From positions 372,001 to 436,000 of the forward strand of contig CANXME010002124.1 in the NCBI GenBank assembly GCA_948144175.1: a DNA stretch of 64,000 nt, in the 5' to 3' direction. Within the stretch, counting starts at the first letter, position 1. Each line of letters starts with the position of its first letter. The position numbers and the translations under genes are program-made. Below, in pieces: positions 48,082 to 61,782 of the stretch. This DNA comes from Closterium sp. NIES-65 (taxonomy: Eukaryota > Streptophyta > Zygnematophyceae > Desmidiales > Closteriaceae). The notes beneath the pieces were generated by a model, which saw nothing but the letters and a program-made list of their open reading frames with translations, was not told the DNA's origin and made no database searches.

Positions 48082-48439
48082 TGTGAAGAAATGAGGAATG
48101 AATGAACTAGCACAAGGTTGGGTACAAGTAGGAAACCCTAGGAAACTGTACCCCATAGTGTCTACCCCACTATAGCCTAGACAAGCTATATAATATGAGT
48201 TTGACACACCCCCATAGGCAAAGTGGGGGAGAACAAGAGGTCACAAGACCAGTCAAGCAAAGCAAAGCAAGCTCAGGGTGGATCACAACGTCACCACACA
48301 ATCCGAGCACAAGAGCAAGGCCAGAAGGCCAGTTCACATGCAAGATCATATATAAAGGTAAACAAGCAAGTGCAGGTATAGAAAGATCACAGTACAAGCA
48401 AGGTCAAGAAGTGAGCAAGTGAGGCCAAGTAGGCACAAC

Positions 48440-51400
48440 ACCTAGCATCGTACAGAAGCGCTGATGATCACAAGGCGGAAGTGCCTTGGTAAAGATATCA
48501 GCAGTGTTGGCCTCAGAGGCCACGTAAGCAAGGCGCAGCTGACCACGCTGCTGCAGCTCACGAGCAAGGAATAGCGAAGATCAATGTGCTTCGTTCTGTG
48601 CTCCGGTCTGTGCTCCCGACACAAGGCTAGCATGGCCTTGTTGGCTACGTACAGAACTGGAGGAGAACGAGGCGGCTCTCCTAGGTCAGTCAGCAGGTAG
48701 GTGAGCCAGCGTAGCTCTTATGCAGCCATGGCCCCCGCGTAGATCTCAGCCTCACAGTTGGAGCCGAGAACAGAAGACGAGCGGGTAGATCGCTACGAAA
48801 AAGAGCCGGAGCCAAGGCTGAAGGTGTTACCCTGTGACGACCGCTGCACAGCCTGGTCGTCAGCCCAAGAAGCGTCTGCGTGACCTGTGAGGACCACTTA
48901 ACGTCGCCCTCCAAGCACTAGCCCCATGCCCGACGTACTGCACAAGTAGCGCAACACCCTCTTCGCTGCAGCCATGTGCTCTGGTCGGTGTCTACCAGGA
49001 GCAACATAGCGTGCCAAGATGCTAAGAGGGTATGCAAGGTCAGGTCGTGTGCAGGTCATCAGGTACATGAGGCAGCCAACAAGCTCTGGGTACGGGCCTG
49101 TCAGCTCTACGGACTCATCCGAAGGCAGAGCTGAGAGCGAGTGGCTAGTAGACAGAGGAGTGACATGAGGCGAGGAGTACGTGAAGTCGAAGCGCTGAAG
49201 GACCTGCTGCACCATGTGTGACTGAGTCAGGGTAATGGTGCGCTGTGCTCTGTCCCGGGTGATCTGCAAGCCAAGGCAGCTGCGCAGTTCACCCAGGTCT
49301 GTGCACGTGTGTCTCTTCTGTAGCTCAGACTTCACGTGGGCGAGTCCAGCAGTGTCAGCAGTGGCAAAGACCAAGTCGTCGACGTACACGAGGATGTAGA
49401 ACGACGGCAAAGAGGTGTCGGTGCGCAGAAACAGCAACGGGTCGGCAGTAGAAGGAGCAAAGCCAAGAGCCGCAATTGTAGTTCTCAGAGTGTTGTGCCA
49501 CTCACGGGGCGCCTGGCGGAGACCGTAGACTGGCCGCTGGAGGCTCCACTGGGCACCAGGAGGAAACGACTCAGTGAAGCCAGGTGGGCGGAGCAGCCAG
49601 ATCTCCTCGTGCAGGCTGCCCTGCAAGAAAGCTGTGCTGAAGTCAAGAGAGTGAAGCTCGTAGTCGCGCTGAGCGGCTATGTGCAGCAGCACGCGAAGAG
49701 TGGTCATCTTCGGGGTGGGAGAAAAGGTCTGAAAGTAGTCAACTCCCTGCCGCTGACTGAAGCCTCGAGCCACGTAACGCGCCTTGAAGACAGACGGAGA
49801 ACCCGGCGGCCGCTTCACCCTGAAAATCCACATGCCACTGACGATGTTCTCCCCAGGTGGGGGAACCTTGTCGACGTAGGTGCCTGTGGACTTCCAGGAA
49901 GCCATCTCTGCGTCCATGGCTGACTGCCAGTGTGAGGAGTAGGGACCCTCGATCGCCTCAGCGTACGATCGAGGAGTCGGGATGTCTGGTGCATCCGGTG
50001 TCAACGGGAGTTGGGTATTGGCCCCGTCCTCGCTTGGGCGGAGCCGACTTCGTGGTCGGGTGTGAGGGGAGCAGCCGGCCTTCAGCAGTGGGTGAGCTGG
50101 TCGACGAGGAGGTCGACCTGCACGGGGGACCACTACACGGGCGCCGACTTCAGGGTGGCGCCGACTTCAGGGAGGTCGACTTGGGTGTCGACCTGCGGAG
50201 GACGTCAACTTGGTGACGTCAACTTGGGGAAGCCGACTTCGGCAGTCGGCTAACGGACTGTTGGTCGACCTGTTAAGTGGTCGACTGGACCTGGTGGTCG
50301 ACGAAGGAGGGGCCGACGTCGACCTCGACTCAGGACGCCGAGCAGTTGGGCGTTGAGTAGCGGGGCGTCAACTTCGTGACGCCAGCTTCGGGTGGCCGAC
50401 GTGGGTGGTCTGCCGACGACTGTGCTGGTCGACGAGGAGCAGGTCGACCAGGAGTGCTGGTCGACGTGGAGCTGGTCGACCAGAGGGGATGTCGACCTGG
50501 TGAGGTCGACGTGGAGGTGGTCGTCGACTTGGGAGGTCGACGGGCACGTATGGGAGCTGCTGGTCGACGTGGTTGCCTGGTCGACCAGGTTACCTGGGTG
50601 ACGAAGTACTGCGGAGGAGTACGACGGTCGCCCAGGCGAAGTTGGCGAGCCCGACCTCGGTGGTGGTATCCCGAGGTCGTCGTGGCGGATCAGAGGCAAT
50701 CGTCAGCTCGAGGTTGACGTGGTGTGTGCGCTGTGCAGGTGACAAGACTCTGCGCGCCAATCATCTGCGCACAACTGCGAAGCAGGGTGCACTGCTGTCC
50801 TGCGTGAGCAACGCTGTCATGCCGTCAACCTGCGACGTTGGCACGCCGTCGACCTTGCCTTGCTGGAGCGCGGTCGACGAAGTCGTGCTGGAACGCGGTC
50901 GACCAAGCTGCGCTGGCAGTTGGCCGACCTGAATGCTTGCTCTGATGTAGTCTTGCTATGCCAACTTCATTGTACCATTGTTCTGAACTTTTCCTAGTGA
51001 AACTCTTGCCAATTTTCCCCGTGAACTAGCAAGTAGTGTGTGCACTAGGAAAACGAATAAGGACTAACGAACGCAGAGATCACACGAGCACACGTGCCTA
51101 GCCCGTAGCCTAGCTCCCGTTGCTGCAGTTATCTCCGCATCCGGGTCTCCCTCAGGGGCAATCAGCGTGGATACGAGATGAGGCAAAGCAGCAGCAAAAC
51201 ACTAGAACTCCTCCTGCCTGTCCTCAAGGACGTTCGTGCTAAGAGCACACTCACCCCCGACGGACGGAGGACAGACAGACTCAAACTCAGCAACAAGACT
51301 AACGGCGTAGTCTAGAGGACAGCGAGCTGCAAAGTCGACAAGCTCAGCAACCAAGGCAGACGCAGCAGTGGACTCAAAGGAAGGGTCAGTGACAACAGTA

Positions 51401-54400
51401 GCCAGGAGACGCGTGACAGTAGGACTGGCAGCACGAAGAGAGTCAGACTCCGGGTCAGGGAGAACAGGAAGAGAGGACTCTGGAGGAGACAGCAACGGGA
51501 CACGCAGAGGAGCAGTAGAAGGACGCAATGCCATCTTGTGTGTGCCTGGGACCGCAGGAGGACGCGGACGCGGAGCACAAACACTAGTGCGAGCAGCACG
51601 AACAGGCGACGCAGGACGAGACGCAGGCTCACAACGCTCAGCAAGACCTCCTGTAGGACCAGTGTAGGGAGAAGGAGCAGGTAGGGGGGAGGCGGGCTGT
51701 AACTGTGACTGCGACTGGACAGGCTGTGGACACTCTAATGGAGGAGCAGGACCAGTAGAGGGCGGGACACAAAGAACCTGCTGAAGGAGCGGAACGAAGT
51801 ACTGCCGCGGCCCGCGCGGCGCCTCCAGACCCAGCAGGGACAGCACCAGTACTCCTAGCGGCAGCACCAGCGCCAGTAGCACCTGCAGCTCCGACAACGC
51901 CAACTCCAGCACCCTCAGACGCACCAGCGCCAGCAGAACCACCAGCGCCAACACCCCCAGCAGCTCCAACTCCAGCAGCTCCAGCAGCACCAACCCTAGT
52001 AGGATCGGAAGCTCCAGTTTCGCCAACAACTCCAGTAGTACCTCCAGCAGGACCAACTCCAGCAGCCCCAGCAGCACCCCCAGTCCCAGCAGCTCCAGCA
52101 CCGCTAGTACGAGTACCACCGCGACTATCAGCAACAGTAGTACCTCCAGCTCCAGCAGCACGGCTCCAGCGCCGGGCAAACCACTCGCGCAGCTCCTGCG
52201 GAGAGAGTGGCTCCCGCCTCGACGAAGCCCCGCCAGAGGCCACACGAGCAGACCCATCACCCCCAGGCTCCGCACCCCCACGCTCAGCACCCCCAGGCTC
52301 AGCACCCCGAGACTCAGCACCCCCAGGCTCAGCACCCCCAGACTCAGCACCCCCAGGCTCCGCACCCACAGGCTCAGCACCTCCAGACCCGGCACCCGCG
52401 GGCTCAGCACCTCTAGCAGCACCAGAGTCAACAGCTACCTCGACAGGCTCGACTGCGTCTACCTGGGACACACCTGACGGGGCAGGACCCTGAGGGGGGA
52501 GGGGATCTACCGGGGGAGGACCTGGCGCAAGGAAGAGCGGCGGCGGGGGGAGGGGCGCAGTGTGGTAGGGGAAGAGACGGTAGTAAGGCACCAACTCGTC
52601 GAAGGTGACGTCCTGGGAGGACAGAACACGGCGCGAGGTGGGGTGGTAAAACTGCCAACCAGGCGCGTCAAGGGGGAAGCCGAGGAAGACGCAGGGAACA
52701 GCACGGGGGGACAGCTTGTTCGCAGACAAGTCGCGGACAAACGCTCGAGATTCCCAGACCCGAAACGCAGACGCATCGCCAACCTTCCCCGTCCACCGCA
52801 AGGTGGGGGAGGTCTCTGGCAAGGAGACCCGGGGCTGAAGGTTGAGCTGATGCGCTGCGTACTGAACCGCAAACGACCACAGAAAATGGGGGGCAGCCGC
52901 ATGGATCATGGACGTACGAGCGACGTCCATGACCATGCCAATGCGGCGCTCAGCAATCCCATTTTTCTGTGGAGAGGCCAGAAGCGTGAAGGTCTGGCGG
53001 ATGCCCTGTGCATGACAGAAGGCTCCCAGACGGGCAGAGGAAAACTCCCCGCCTCTGTCAGAGTGCAGACGCAGAACAGGAAAGTCCGAGCCGAAACTCT
53101 CTCTGAGCTGGAGACGAGCTGCGCGGATCCAGTCGATCAAACCTCAGGGACGTCACCCTTGCTGCGCAAGGGGAACACCGTGGTGTAATGCGAGTAGTCG
53201 TCAACCACCAACAGGAAGTAACGCTCGTGACCCTGGCCACGGACGCGGGCGGGGCCCCACACGTCCATGTGAAGAGTCTGCAGCGGAGCCTCTGTCGGAG
53301 GAAACTCGGAGGAGTGAGGGGCGGCGCGCTGCCGCCCCTCGACGCAAGGAACGCAGGTAGGGGCAGGCCTCGGAGGTAGGGGAGGGAGGGACCGGGGGAG
53401 ACCAGAGATAAGGACACGGGAGGCCATGCCTCCGAGACGAGGCAGGGAGGGGTGACCAAGGCGGTGGTGCCAAAGGAGAGTCTGGTGGGACAGGAGACGA
53501 CACGAGCAGGGAGCAGACTCAGGACCAGACCTGGACGCTGCAGCAAACTCCTGACTCGACGCAGCTACCTGACCAGACTCAGCAACCGGAGGAGACTCAG
53601 TAGTTAGTGTGTACAAGCTCGACCTCGGCCAACGGGTGAACGTGGCCAAGTGTCGGCCCGTCCGCGCACACGTACAGTGGGTCACCCGCTGACTCGCAGG
53701 AGTGAACTGGTCAACCCCCCGATCCTGTAGATCAGCACCACTCACCAAGTTCGTAGAGAACGAGGGGAGGTAGAGACCTGACAGGGTGCCAGAGGGGGCC
53801 GCCGGACAGGGTAAGACAGTGGAGAAGCTAGCAAGGACAGGACCCCCAGAGGGGTCCGCCAGGGAGACCGCAACCGGCCGACTGAGCGGCGTAAGCGTGG
53901 TGCGGTCTCGAAAGAAGGAGCGGGAAGCACCCGAGTCAAGAGTGAAGGTGTGTAAGGCCTGAGACGACGTGGTACCTGAGAGAGCGGACTCACCAGCAAC
54001 TGGGGCAGCAGACGCACCAGCACCTAGAGCAGCAGCCTCACCAGCACCTAGAGCAGCAGCCTCAATGCCCGGGTCAGGCGGAACACACAGGTAACAGTCA
54101 CCCTCATCACTAGTAGGCAATGCATACATGGCAGTGAGGATAGCATCATAGTCAAGAGTATAGATATTTACCCTCAGCCGAAGCAGCTCCACCCAGTCGG
54201 GGATCTCAGCCGCGTCGCCAAACTCCGTACGCCAGACGTCGCTCAGACGGGCGAAGCAGCGGGACTCTGCGTGACCAAACGTCCCGCAAGGCTGACCAGT
54301 CCGAGCACCAGTGCTAATGACGTACGGACAGCGAGCAGTACCCCGTGACCCGTCACGCCGAGCGTACCACTCACGAAGCTGCTGGGGCGAAAGGACCGCT

Positions 54401-54456
54401 TGCGGACGACGTTGAAGCTGCACCTGGCCACTACAAGCAGCTGCCGAACTACTCAC
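48440..54456 (-). pseudogene. Copia copy D polyprotein, broken
   Basis: From 54456 down: knuckle CPYVISTGAR...CGTFGHAESRC, protease FTLDSGAS, GAG-pre-integrase HHRLGHPS and integrase HMDVWGPA are in one frame to ~53143. There one base is lost at the EVLIDW position. The remaining integrase (53140-52700, LHSDRGGEF, and NGIAERR preceded by K for Q) and Gly/Ala-rich linker follow. RT (50000-48900, YILVYVDDL) is separated by the solo LTR. The RNase H region (48890-48440) has further shifts. It is non-functional, but less decayed than copy E. Confidence 0.85.
49999..51139 (+). mobile_element. Solo LTR (family G), 1141 bp
   Basis: Starts TGTCAACGGG and ends TCTCCGCA. The 5-bp target duplication TCCGG is perfect (49994-49998 and 51140-51144). 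The empty site is visible in copy E at about 56686-56705 (GCATCCGGGTCTCC). It is packed with GTCGAC and TCGACC motifs. There is no internal region, so it was formed by LTR-LTR recombination. Strand is taken from similarity to 28484-29362. Confidence 0.9.
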
Positions 54457-55102
54457 TCCAGGACGACTCCCACTACGGCCACCCCTACAACCCCAAGTAG
54501 CGTACCACTCATGAAGCTATTGGGGGGTGAGGGACTCACGCGGGCGACGTTGCGGCTACACCTGGCCACTACAAGCAGCTGTGGAACTTCTCACTCCAGG
54601 ACGACTCCCACTATGGCCACCCCGACAACCCCAACTAGCGTACCACGCATGAAGCTGTTTGGGGGTGAGGGACTCACGCGGGCAACGCTGGAGCTGCATC
54701 TGGCCACGCCAGGAGCAGTAGAAGTAGTAGAAAGTGTTGAAATGAATGAACAGGAATGGATGAACTAACAGTGAAAACAGTACAAGTACCTAACCCTAGA
54801 ATTGTGTACCCCCTATAGGCTAACCCACTGTAGCCTAAACAAGCAGAACATATATAATGTTTGACACACCCCCATAGGCGAAGTGGGGAGAACTGGGGGT
54901 CACAAGACCAGTCAAGGCAAAGCAAGGCAAAACAAGCTCAGGGTGGATCTCAAGGATACCACACAAATTCCGAGCACAAGCAAGTGGTCATAAGACCAGT
55001 TCACATGCAGGTTTATAATAGAACAAGAGGTACAATGATTACAACATAGCAAGAGTAAACATGCAGGTATATATATATATAGAGATCACAGTACAAACAA
55101 AC

Positions 55103-58100
55103 TCAAGAAGTAAGCAAGTGAGGTCCAGTAGGCACAAGGCCTAGAAGAGTGCAAAAGCGCTGATGGTCACAAGGCTGAAGTGCCTTGGTGAACACAACAG
55201 CAGTGTTGGCCTCAGATGCCATGTAACGCAGACGAAGCTGACCACGCTGCTGCAGCTCTCGAGCAAGGAAGTAGCGCAGAGCAATGTGCTTCGTTTTGTG
55301 CTCCAATCTCTGCTCCTAACACAAGGCAATGGCTGCCTTGTTGTCGACGTACAGCACAGGAGGAGAACGAGGCCGCTCTCCAAGGTCAGTCTGCAAGTAG
55401 GTGAGCCAGCGTAGCTCCTGGGCCGCCATGGCTGTGGCGTAGATCTCAGCCTCACAACTGGAGCTGAGAACAGAAGAAGAGCGAGTAGAACGCCAAGAAA
55501 CAGAACCAGAGCCAAGACTGAAGGTGTAACCCTGAGACGACCGCTGAGTAGCCTGGTCGTCTGCCCAAGAAGCGTCTGAGTGCCCAGTGAGAACAACTGG
55601 GACTCGCCCTCCAAGCACAAGCCCCATGCCCGACGTACTGCACAAGTAGCGCAACACCCTCTTAGCTGCATCCATGTGCTCCTTCCGGTGACGGCCGGGA
55701 GCGACATAGTGTGCAAGAATGCTAAGAGGGTATGCAAGGTCAGGTCGAGTGCAGGTCATCAGGTGCATGAGGCAACCCACAAGCTCTGGATACGGGCCAC
55801 TCGGCTCTACGGACTCATCCGAAGGCAGAGCTGAGAGCGAGTGACCGGTAGGTAGAGGAGTGGGCTGAGGCGAGGAGTACGTGAAGCGGAAGCGCTGAAG
55901 GACCTGCTACACCATGTGTGACTGAGTCAAGGTGATGGTGCAGCGTGCTCTGTCCCGGGTGATCCGCAAGCCAAGATAGCTTGTCAATTCACCCAGGTCT
56001 GTGCACGTGTGTCTCTTCTGCAGCTCCGACTTCACATGGGCGAGTGCCGCAGTGTCAGCAGTGGCAAAGACCAAGTCGTCGACATACACGAGGATGTAGA
56101 ATGGCGGCAGTGAGGCGTCGGTGCGTAGAAACAGCGACGGGTCAGCAGTAGAAGGAGCGAACCCAAGAGCCGCAAGTGTAGTCCTCAGTGTGTCGTGCCA
56201 CTCACGTGGCGCCTGGCGGAGACTGTAGACTGGCCGTCGGAGGCTCCACTGGGTACCAGGAGGGAACGACCCAGTGAAGCCAGGTGGGCGGCGCAGCCAG
56301 ATCTCCTCGTGCAGGCTGCCCTGCAGGAAAGCAGTGCTGAAGTCAAGAGAGTGGAGCTCGTAGTCACGCTGAGCAGCGACGTGCAGCAGAACCCGAAGAG
56401 TGGTCATCTTCGGGGTCGGGGAGAAGGTCTGGAAGAAGTCAACTCCCTCGCGCTGACTGAAGCCTCGTGCAACGTAACGCGCCTTGAAGACAGGCGGAGA
56501 GCCCGGCGGCCGCTTCACCCTGAAAATCCACATGCCACTGACGATGTTCGCCCCAGGCGGGGGAACCTCGTCAACGTAGGTGCCTGTGGACTTCCAGGAA
56601 GCCATCTCTATGTCCATGGGTGACTGCCACTGAGAGGAGTAGGGACCGGCCATCGCCTCTGCGTAAGAGCGTGGGGTCGGGATGTCTGGTGCATCCGGGT
56701 CTCCCTCAGGGGCAACAAGCATGGACACGAGATGGGGCAAAGCGGCAGCAAAGCACTCAAACTCCTCCTACCTGTCCTCAAGGACGTCCGTGCCAAGAGC
56801 ACACTCACCCCCGACGGACGGAGGACAGATAGACTCAGACTCAGCAACTAGGCTAGCGGCGTAGTCTAGACGACAGGTGGCAGCAAAGTCGACAAGCTCA
56901 GCAACTAAGGCAGACGCAACAGCGGACTCAAAGGAAGGGTCAGTGACAACAATAGCCAGGAGACGCGTGATAGTAGGACTGGCAGCACGAAGGGAGTCTG
57001 ACCCCGGGTCAGCAAGAGCAGGAAGAGAGGACGCAGGAGGAGACGGCAGTGGGACACGCTGTGGAGCAGTGGAAGGACGAAGCGCCATCCGGTGAGTGCC
57101 TGGGACAGTAGGAAGAAGCTGACGCGGGACACGACTACCAGTGAGAGCTGCACGGAAAGGCGACGCACGACGAGACGCAGGCGACGCAGGACGGGACTCA
57201 GGCTTACGACGCTCAGTAAGACCTCTAGACGGACCAGTGTAAGGAGTAGGACCAGGGAGAGAGGAGGCAGACGGTAGCTGCGACTGCAGCTGGACAGACG
57301 GAGGACACCCTAAGGAGGGGAGGAGGACAAGGAGGAGGGAGCTGACCAAGAACCTGCTGAAGGAGCGGATCGAAGTACGGCCGCGATCGTGCAGTGACTC
57401 CAGAACCAGGGTCCTCAGCACCAGCCGCAGCCCCAACGCACGGGTCCGCAGCACCAGCAGCAGCACCAACGTCCGGGTCCTCAGCACTAGCCGCAGCTCC
57501 AACGCCCGGGTCCTCAGCACCAGCAGCAGCACCAGCGTCCGGGTCCTCAGCACAAGCCGCAGCTCCAACGCCCGGGTCCTCAGCACCAGCAGCAGCACCA
57601 GCGTCCGGGTCCTCAGCACCAGCCGCAGCTCCAACGCCCGGGTCCTCAGCACCAGCCGCAGCTCCAACGCCCGGGTCCTCAGCACCAGCAGCAGCTCCAA
57701 CGCCCGGGTCCGCAGCACCAGCAGCAGCACCAGCAAGCAGCGGGGTCCACGACACGAGGCGCACCACTCCGAAGAGTGCAGCGCCGCTCGTACCACTCAC
57801 GGATCCGCTTACGGGAGGGGAGCTCCCGACTAGGAGGAGAAGCACTAGCACCAGTCCCAGTAGTACTCCTGGCTCAAGAGGTACCTCTCCTGAGGCTGCA
57901 GTACTGTAAGTACCACTCACGCAGCTTCTCCGAGGAGAGGGCTCCTCCAGGTGTAGGACTACGAGGCTCAGCACCACCAGACTCAGAACCCCCAGACTCA
58001 GCACCCCCAGGCTCAGTACCCCCAAGCTCCGCACCCCTAGGCTCAGCACCCCTGGACTCCGCACCCCCAGGCTCAGCACCCCCAGGCTCCGCACCCCCAG

Positions 58101-60930
58101 GCTCAGCACCCCCAGGCTCAGTACCCCCAGGCTCCGCACCCGCAGCAGGACGAGAGTCAACAACTACCTCAACAGGCTCAACCGGGTCTACCTGAGACAC
58201 ACCTGAGGGAGCGGCACCCTGAGGGGGGAGGGGGTCTACGACAGCAGCACCTGGCGCGAGGAAGAGAGGCGGGGGGGGGGGGGAGCGGGGCAGTGCGGTA
58301 GGGGAAGAGGCGGTAGTAGGGGACGGACTTGTCAAAAGTGACGTCCTGGGAGGGCAAGACTCGGCGCGAGGTGGCGTGGTAAAACTGCCAACCAGGCGCG
58401 TCCGGGACAAAGCCGAGGAAGACGCAGGGAACAGCACGGGAGGAGAGCTTGTCTGCAGATGTATCGCGAACAAAAGCTCGAGATCCCCAGACCCGGAAAC
58501 GCAACGCATCGCCAACCTCCCCCGTCCACAGCAGTGTGGGCGAGGTCTCCGGCAAGGAGACACGGGGCCAGAGGTTGAGCTGATGCGCAGCGTACCGGAC
58601 CGCAAACGGCCACAGAAAGTGGGGGGCAGCCGCATGGATCCAAGGAGGTACGGGCGACCTCCATGACCAGGCCAATGCGGCGCTCAGCAACCCCATTCTG
58701 CTGTGGTGAGGCCGGGAAGCGTGAACGACTGCTCAATGCCGTGCTCAGCACAGTAGGCTGCCAAGAGGTCGGAGGAGAACTCACCACCTCTGTCAGAGTG
58801 CAAGCGCAGGACAGGAAAGTCCGAGTGGAAACGCTCGCTGAGCTGGAGACGGGCTCTGCGGATCCAAGGGATCAAGACATCAGGGACCTCACCCTTGGTG
58901 CGCAAGGGGAAGACCGTGGTGTAGCGCGAGTAGTCGTCAACAACTATCGGGAAGTACCTCTCCTGACCCTGACCACGGACGGCGGGCTGGGCCCCGCACG
59001 TCCATGTGGAGCGTCTGCAAGGGAGCAGTCGTCGGGGGAAACGAGGAGGAGTGAGGAGCGGCGCGCTGCCGCCCCTCGACACAGGGAAGACAGGGAGGAG
59101 CAGGTGAGGGAGGGAGGGGAGGAAGGACCCTGGGAAGGCCAGAGACAAGGTACCGGGAGTGCATGGCACGAAGCCGCTGCACAGATGGGTGACCAAGGCG
59201 GTGGTGCCAGAGGACAGTCTCGTGTGCCAGAGAGCGACACGAGCAAGGGGCCGACAGCTGACCTGACGCAAACGCAGACGCAAACGCAGCGACCTGAGGG
59301 GACTGAGTGGTCAGTGTGTACAGGTCCGACCCCGGCTGCCGAGTGAAGGTAGCCAAGTGACGGCCCGTACGAGCACACGTGCAGTGTGTCACGCGCTCGT
59401 AGGCAGGGGTGAACTGGTGAACACCCCCGTCCTGGGGCGCACATCCTGCCACCAGGTTCGTAGAGAACGAGGGGAGGTGGAGACCTGACAGTGTGCCCGA
59501 CGGGACCGCAAGACAGGGAAGGAAAGTGGAGGAGGTCGCAATGACCGGACCCCCAGAGGGGTCAGCGAGGGGAGACAGCAACTGGCCGAGCAAGCGGCTC
59601 AAGGGCAGTGCGGTCACGAAAGAAGCAGCGAGAAAGCACCTGAGTCCAGTGTGAAGGTGCGTAGTGCTGCAGTCGACTCAGTACCAGGGGGGGGAAGACG
59701 CACAAGCACCTAGAGCAGTGGCCTCACCAACACCTGGGGGTAGCAGACACGCGAGTACCTGGAGCGGCAGACGCTCTAGACCTAATGCCCGGGTCGGGCG
59801 GCACACACAGGTACTCAGCACCCTCTCCACTAGTAGACATCACATACATGGCAAGATAGAATAGCATCAAAGTCTAGAGCATAGATATCAATCCCCTTCC
59901 TCAGGAGATCAACCCAGCGGGGCAGCTCAGTGGCTTGAGGGAACTGAACATGCCAAGCATCGTTGAGACGAGCGAAGCAGCGCTGTGTGGCGTGCGATCC
60001 CCCACACGGCTGACCAGTGCGGTCACCCGTGCGAATGACGTACGTGCAGCTAAAGCCACCCCCCCCCCCCCGTGCTGTGAGTACCACTCACGGACCTTTT
60101 GGGGCGACGGAGTGTGCTGCTGGCCCTGGCCACCGCCAGCGCCTCCACGACCACCACCGCCGCCGCCCACCCTCCTCGACCACCCCAACCCCCCTGCCGC
60201 CGCCGCGTCCACCGCCACCCCCCACCACCGCCTCCGCCCCTGCCACCTCCCCCGCCGCTGCCGCCACCACCCCTACCGCTACCACTAGCCCCACCTGTCC
60301 CACCACCACCACCAACTGCCGCCACACCCCCACCACCGCCTCCCCCGCGGTCACCACCTCCTCCCTTGCCCCCTTTGCCCTTGCCGGGGTGGCGCCCGCT
60401 CGAAGCAGACGCAGTACCGACCTTCTCAGCACCAAGGAGGTCAACAGCAGCAGTAGAGGCGACAGAGGGAAGAAGGGGGGAAGGAGAACACCCCTCAAAG
60501 AACGGGGTACGGGGTTCGCCACGAGAGGCACCTACAGCTATGATGCTAGCCTCAGCTGCAAGCAGTTCCTTCTCGAGGAGGGCAATGGTGAGCTCAGTGG
60601 GGGCAGCGAGCTAGGAAGTGATCCCTGACAGCACGCGGAGGTGTCACGGAGGCGGGTGACTAGGTGGTAGAGAGTGAGCCAGAGTGGGGGGGGGTGCGTG
60701 GCAAGGAACTCATCAGGCATGGCGGCACGGAAGCGGGCCTCACTAGTACGGAGGTGCGTGATGAGGTCAGCGACTGTGTGGAACGAGGCCAGGTCGGGAA
60801 ACAGGTAGGGGAGGGAGAGACGTCTTAGGGCGGCAGAGGCAGGTGAGGAGTAGCGAGCAACGACAGCTGTGTACAGTGCCTGTGCAGTCTTGTTGCTGGC
60901 CCAAGTGCTCGCGCTCATCTATCGGCAGGG
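55103..60930 (-). pseudogene. Copia copy E polyprotein, many breaks
   Basis: Family 1 order is recognisable from gag (60918-60538) and knuckle CTYVIRTGDR...CGGSHATQRC (~60040) through integrase (58940-58400), RT (56740-55907) and RNase H (55780-55103). Stops at 55316 (TAG for CGA), 55907 (TAG for CAG) and 56768 (TAG for CAG), plus several frameshifts around 57800, 58650 and 59600, leave no usable frame. A GCACCAGCCGCAGCTCCAAC minisatellite lies at about 57415-57735. Confidence 0.9.
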
Positions 60931-60934
60931 AGTT

Positions 60935-61782
60935 GCGAATAGCAAAGTGAGCGTGGGCATTACGAGTCTGCCACTAGTGAGCGGGCAGTGCTAGTTAGCA
61001 GTAGCAGCAGGGGCAGTGACATGGCCTAGGGCGTGGTCGTATAGTGAGATGTCGTCCTTGGCTGGGAGCTGTAGATAGAGGTGCAGGTCTCTAGCCAGGT
61101 GTCAAACTTCACTGGGCGGCCCTCAGCATCGAAAACTAGCACCTGTGGCTAGCCATAGGAGCAGTAGGAGAAGCAGTAGGAGTAGGAGGATGAAGCAGGT
61201 AGGGCGGCTCGGTTTAGGTAGGCGGCGCGGCTCGGGTGGGGCGGCGCGGTTCGGTTCGGGTCGCGCGCCTCGGCTCGGGTCGCGCGGCTCGGCGCGGGTT
61301 GCGCGCTCGGTTCGGATCCTGGGCGGCTCGGTTTGGTTCTGGGCTGTGGCGGTCACGGGCCGTTAGGGGCCTCTAGGGGGGCGATGAGCGCGGGGCCGAC
61401 GGGGCCGTTTGGGGCCTATAGGGAGGTGAGCGTGGGCGTTGGGGCCTTTCGGGGCTCTAAGGAGGTGAGCGCGGGGCCGACGGGGATGTAGGGCGATCGC
61501 GGGGCCGACAGGGGCCGCTAGGGGCGAGCGCGTGGGCGTTTGGGGCCTCTAGGGGTCGAGCGCAGGGGGCGTAAAGGGGCGAGTGCAAGGGCCGTAAGGG
61601 GCCAGCACGTGGGCCGACGGGGCCTTAAGGGGTGGGTCGCTGGTCGCTAAGGGGCGGTCGCGGGTCCGCGGGGCCTTAGAGGCCAATGAAAACCGAGGCG
61701 CCCTAGGGCGCAGATAGGTAGGTAGGTAGGTAGGTAGTGGTGGGCCTAAAAATCGGTCCTAGGAAGGACCTGCTCTATAACA
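60935..61782. other. Copia E leader
   Basis: GC-rich leader between gag and the 5' LTR, with GGTCGCGC and GGGGCCTCTAGGGG-like repeats and a (TAGG)6 run near 61711-61735. No gene. Confidence 0.7.

Noticed and set aside
49999..51139. 8-bp target duplication GCATCCGG suggesting a hAT insertion
   Set aside because: The first three bases (GCA) are better read as the element's own end. With TG...CA borders the duplication is TCCGG, and similarity to the LTR at 28484 settles it as a solo LTR.
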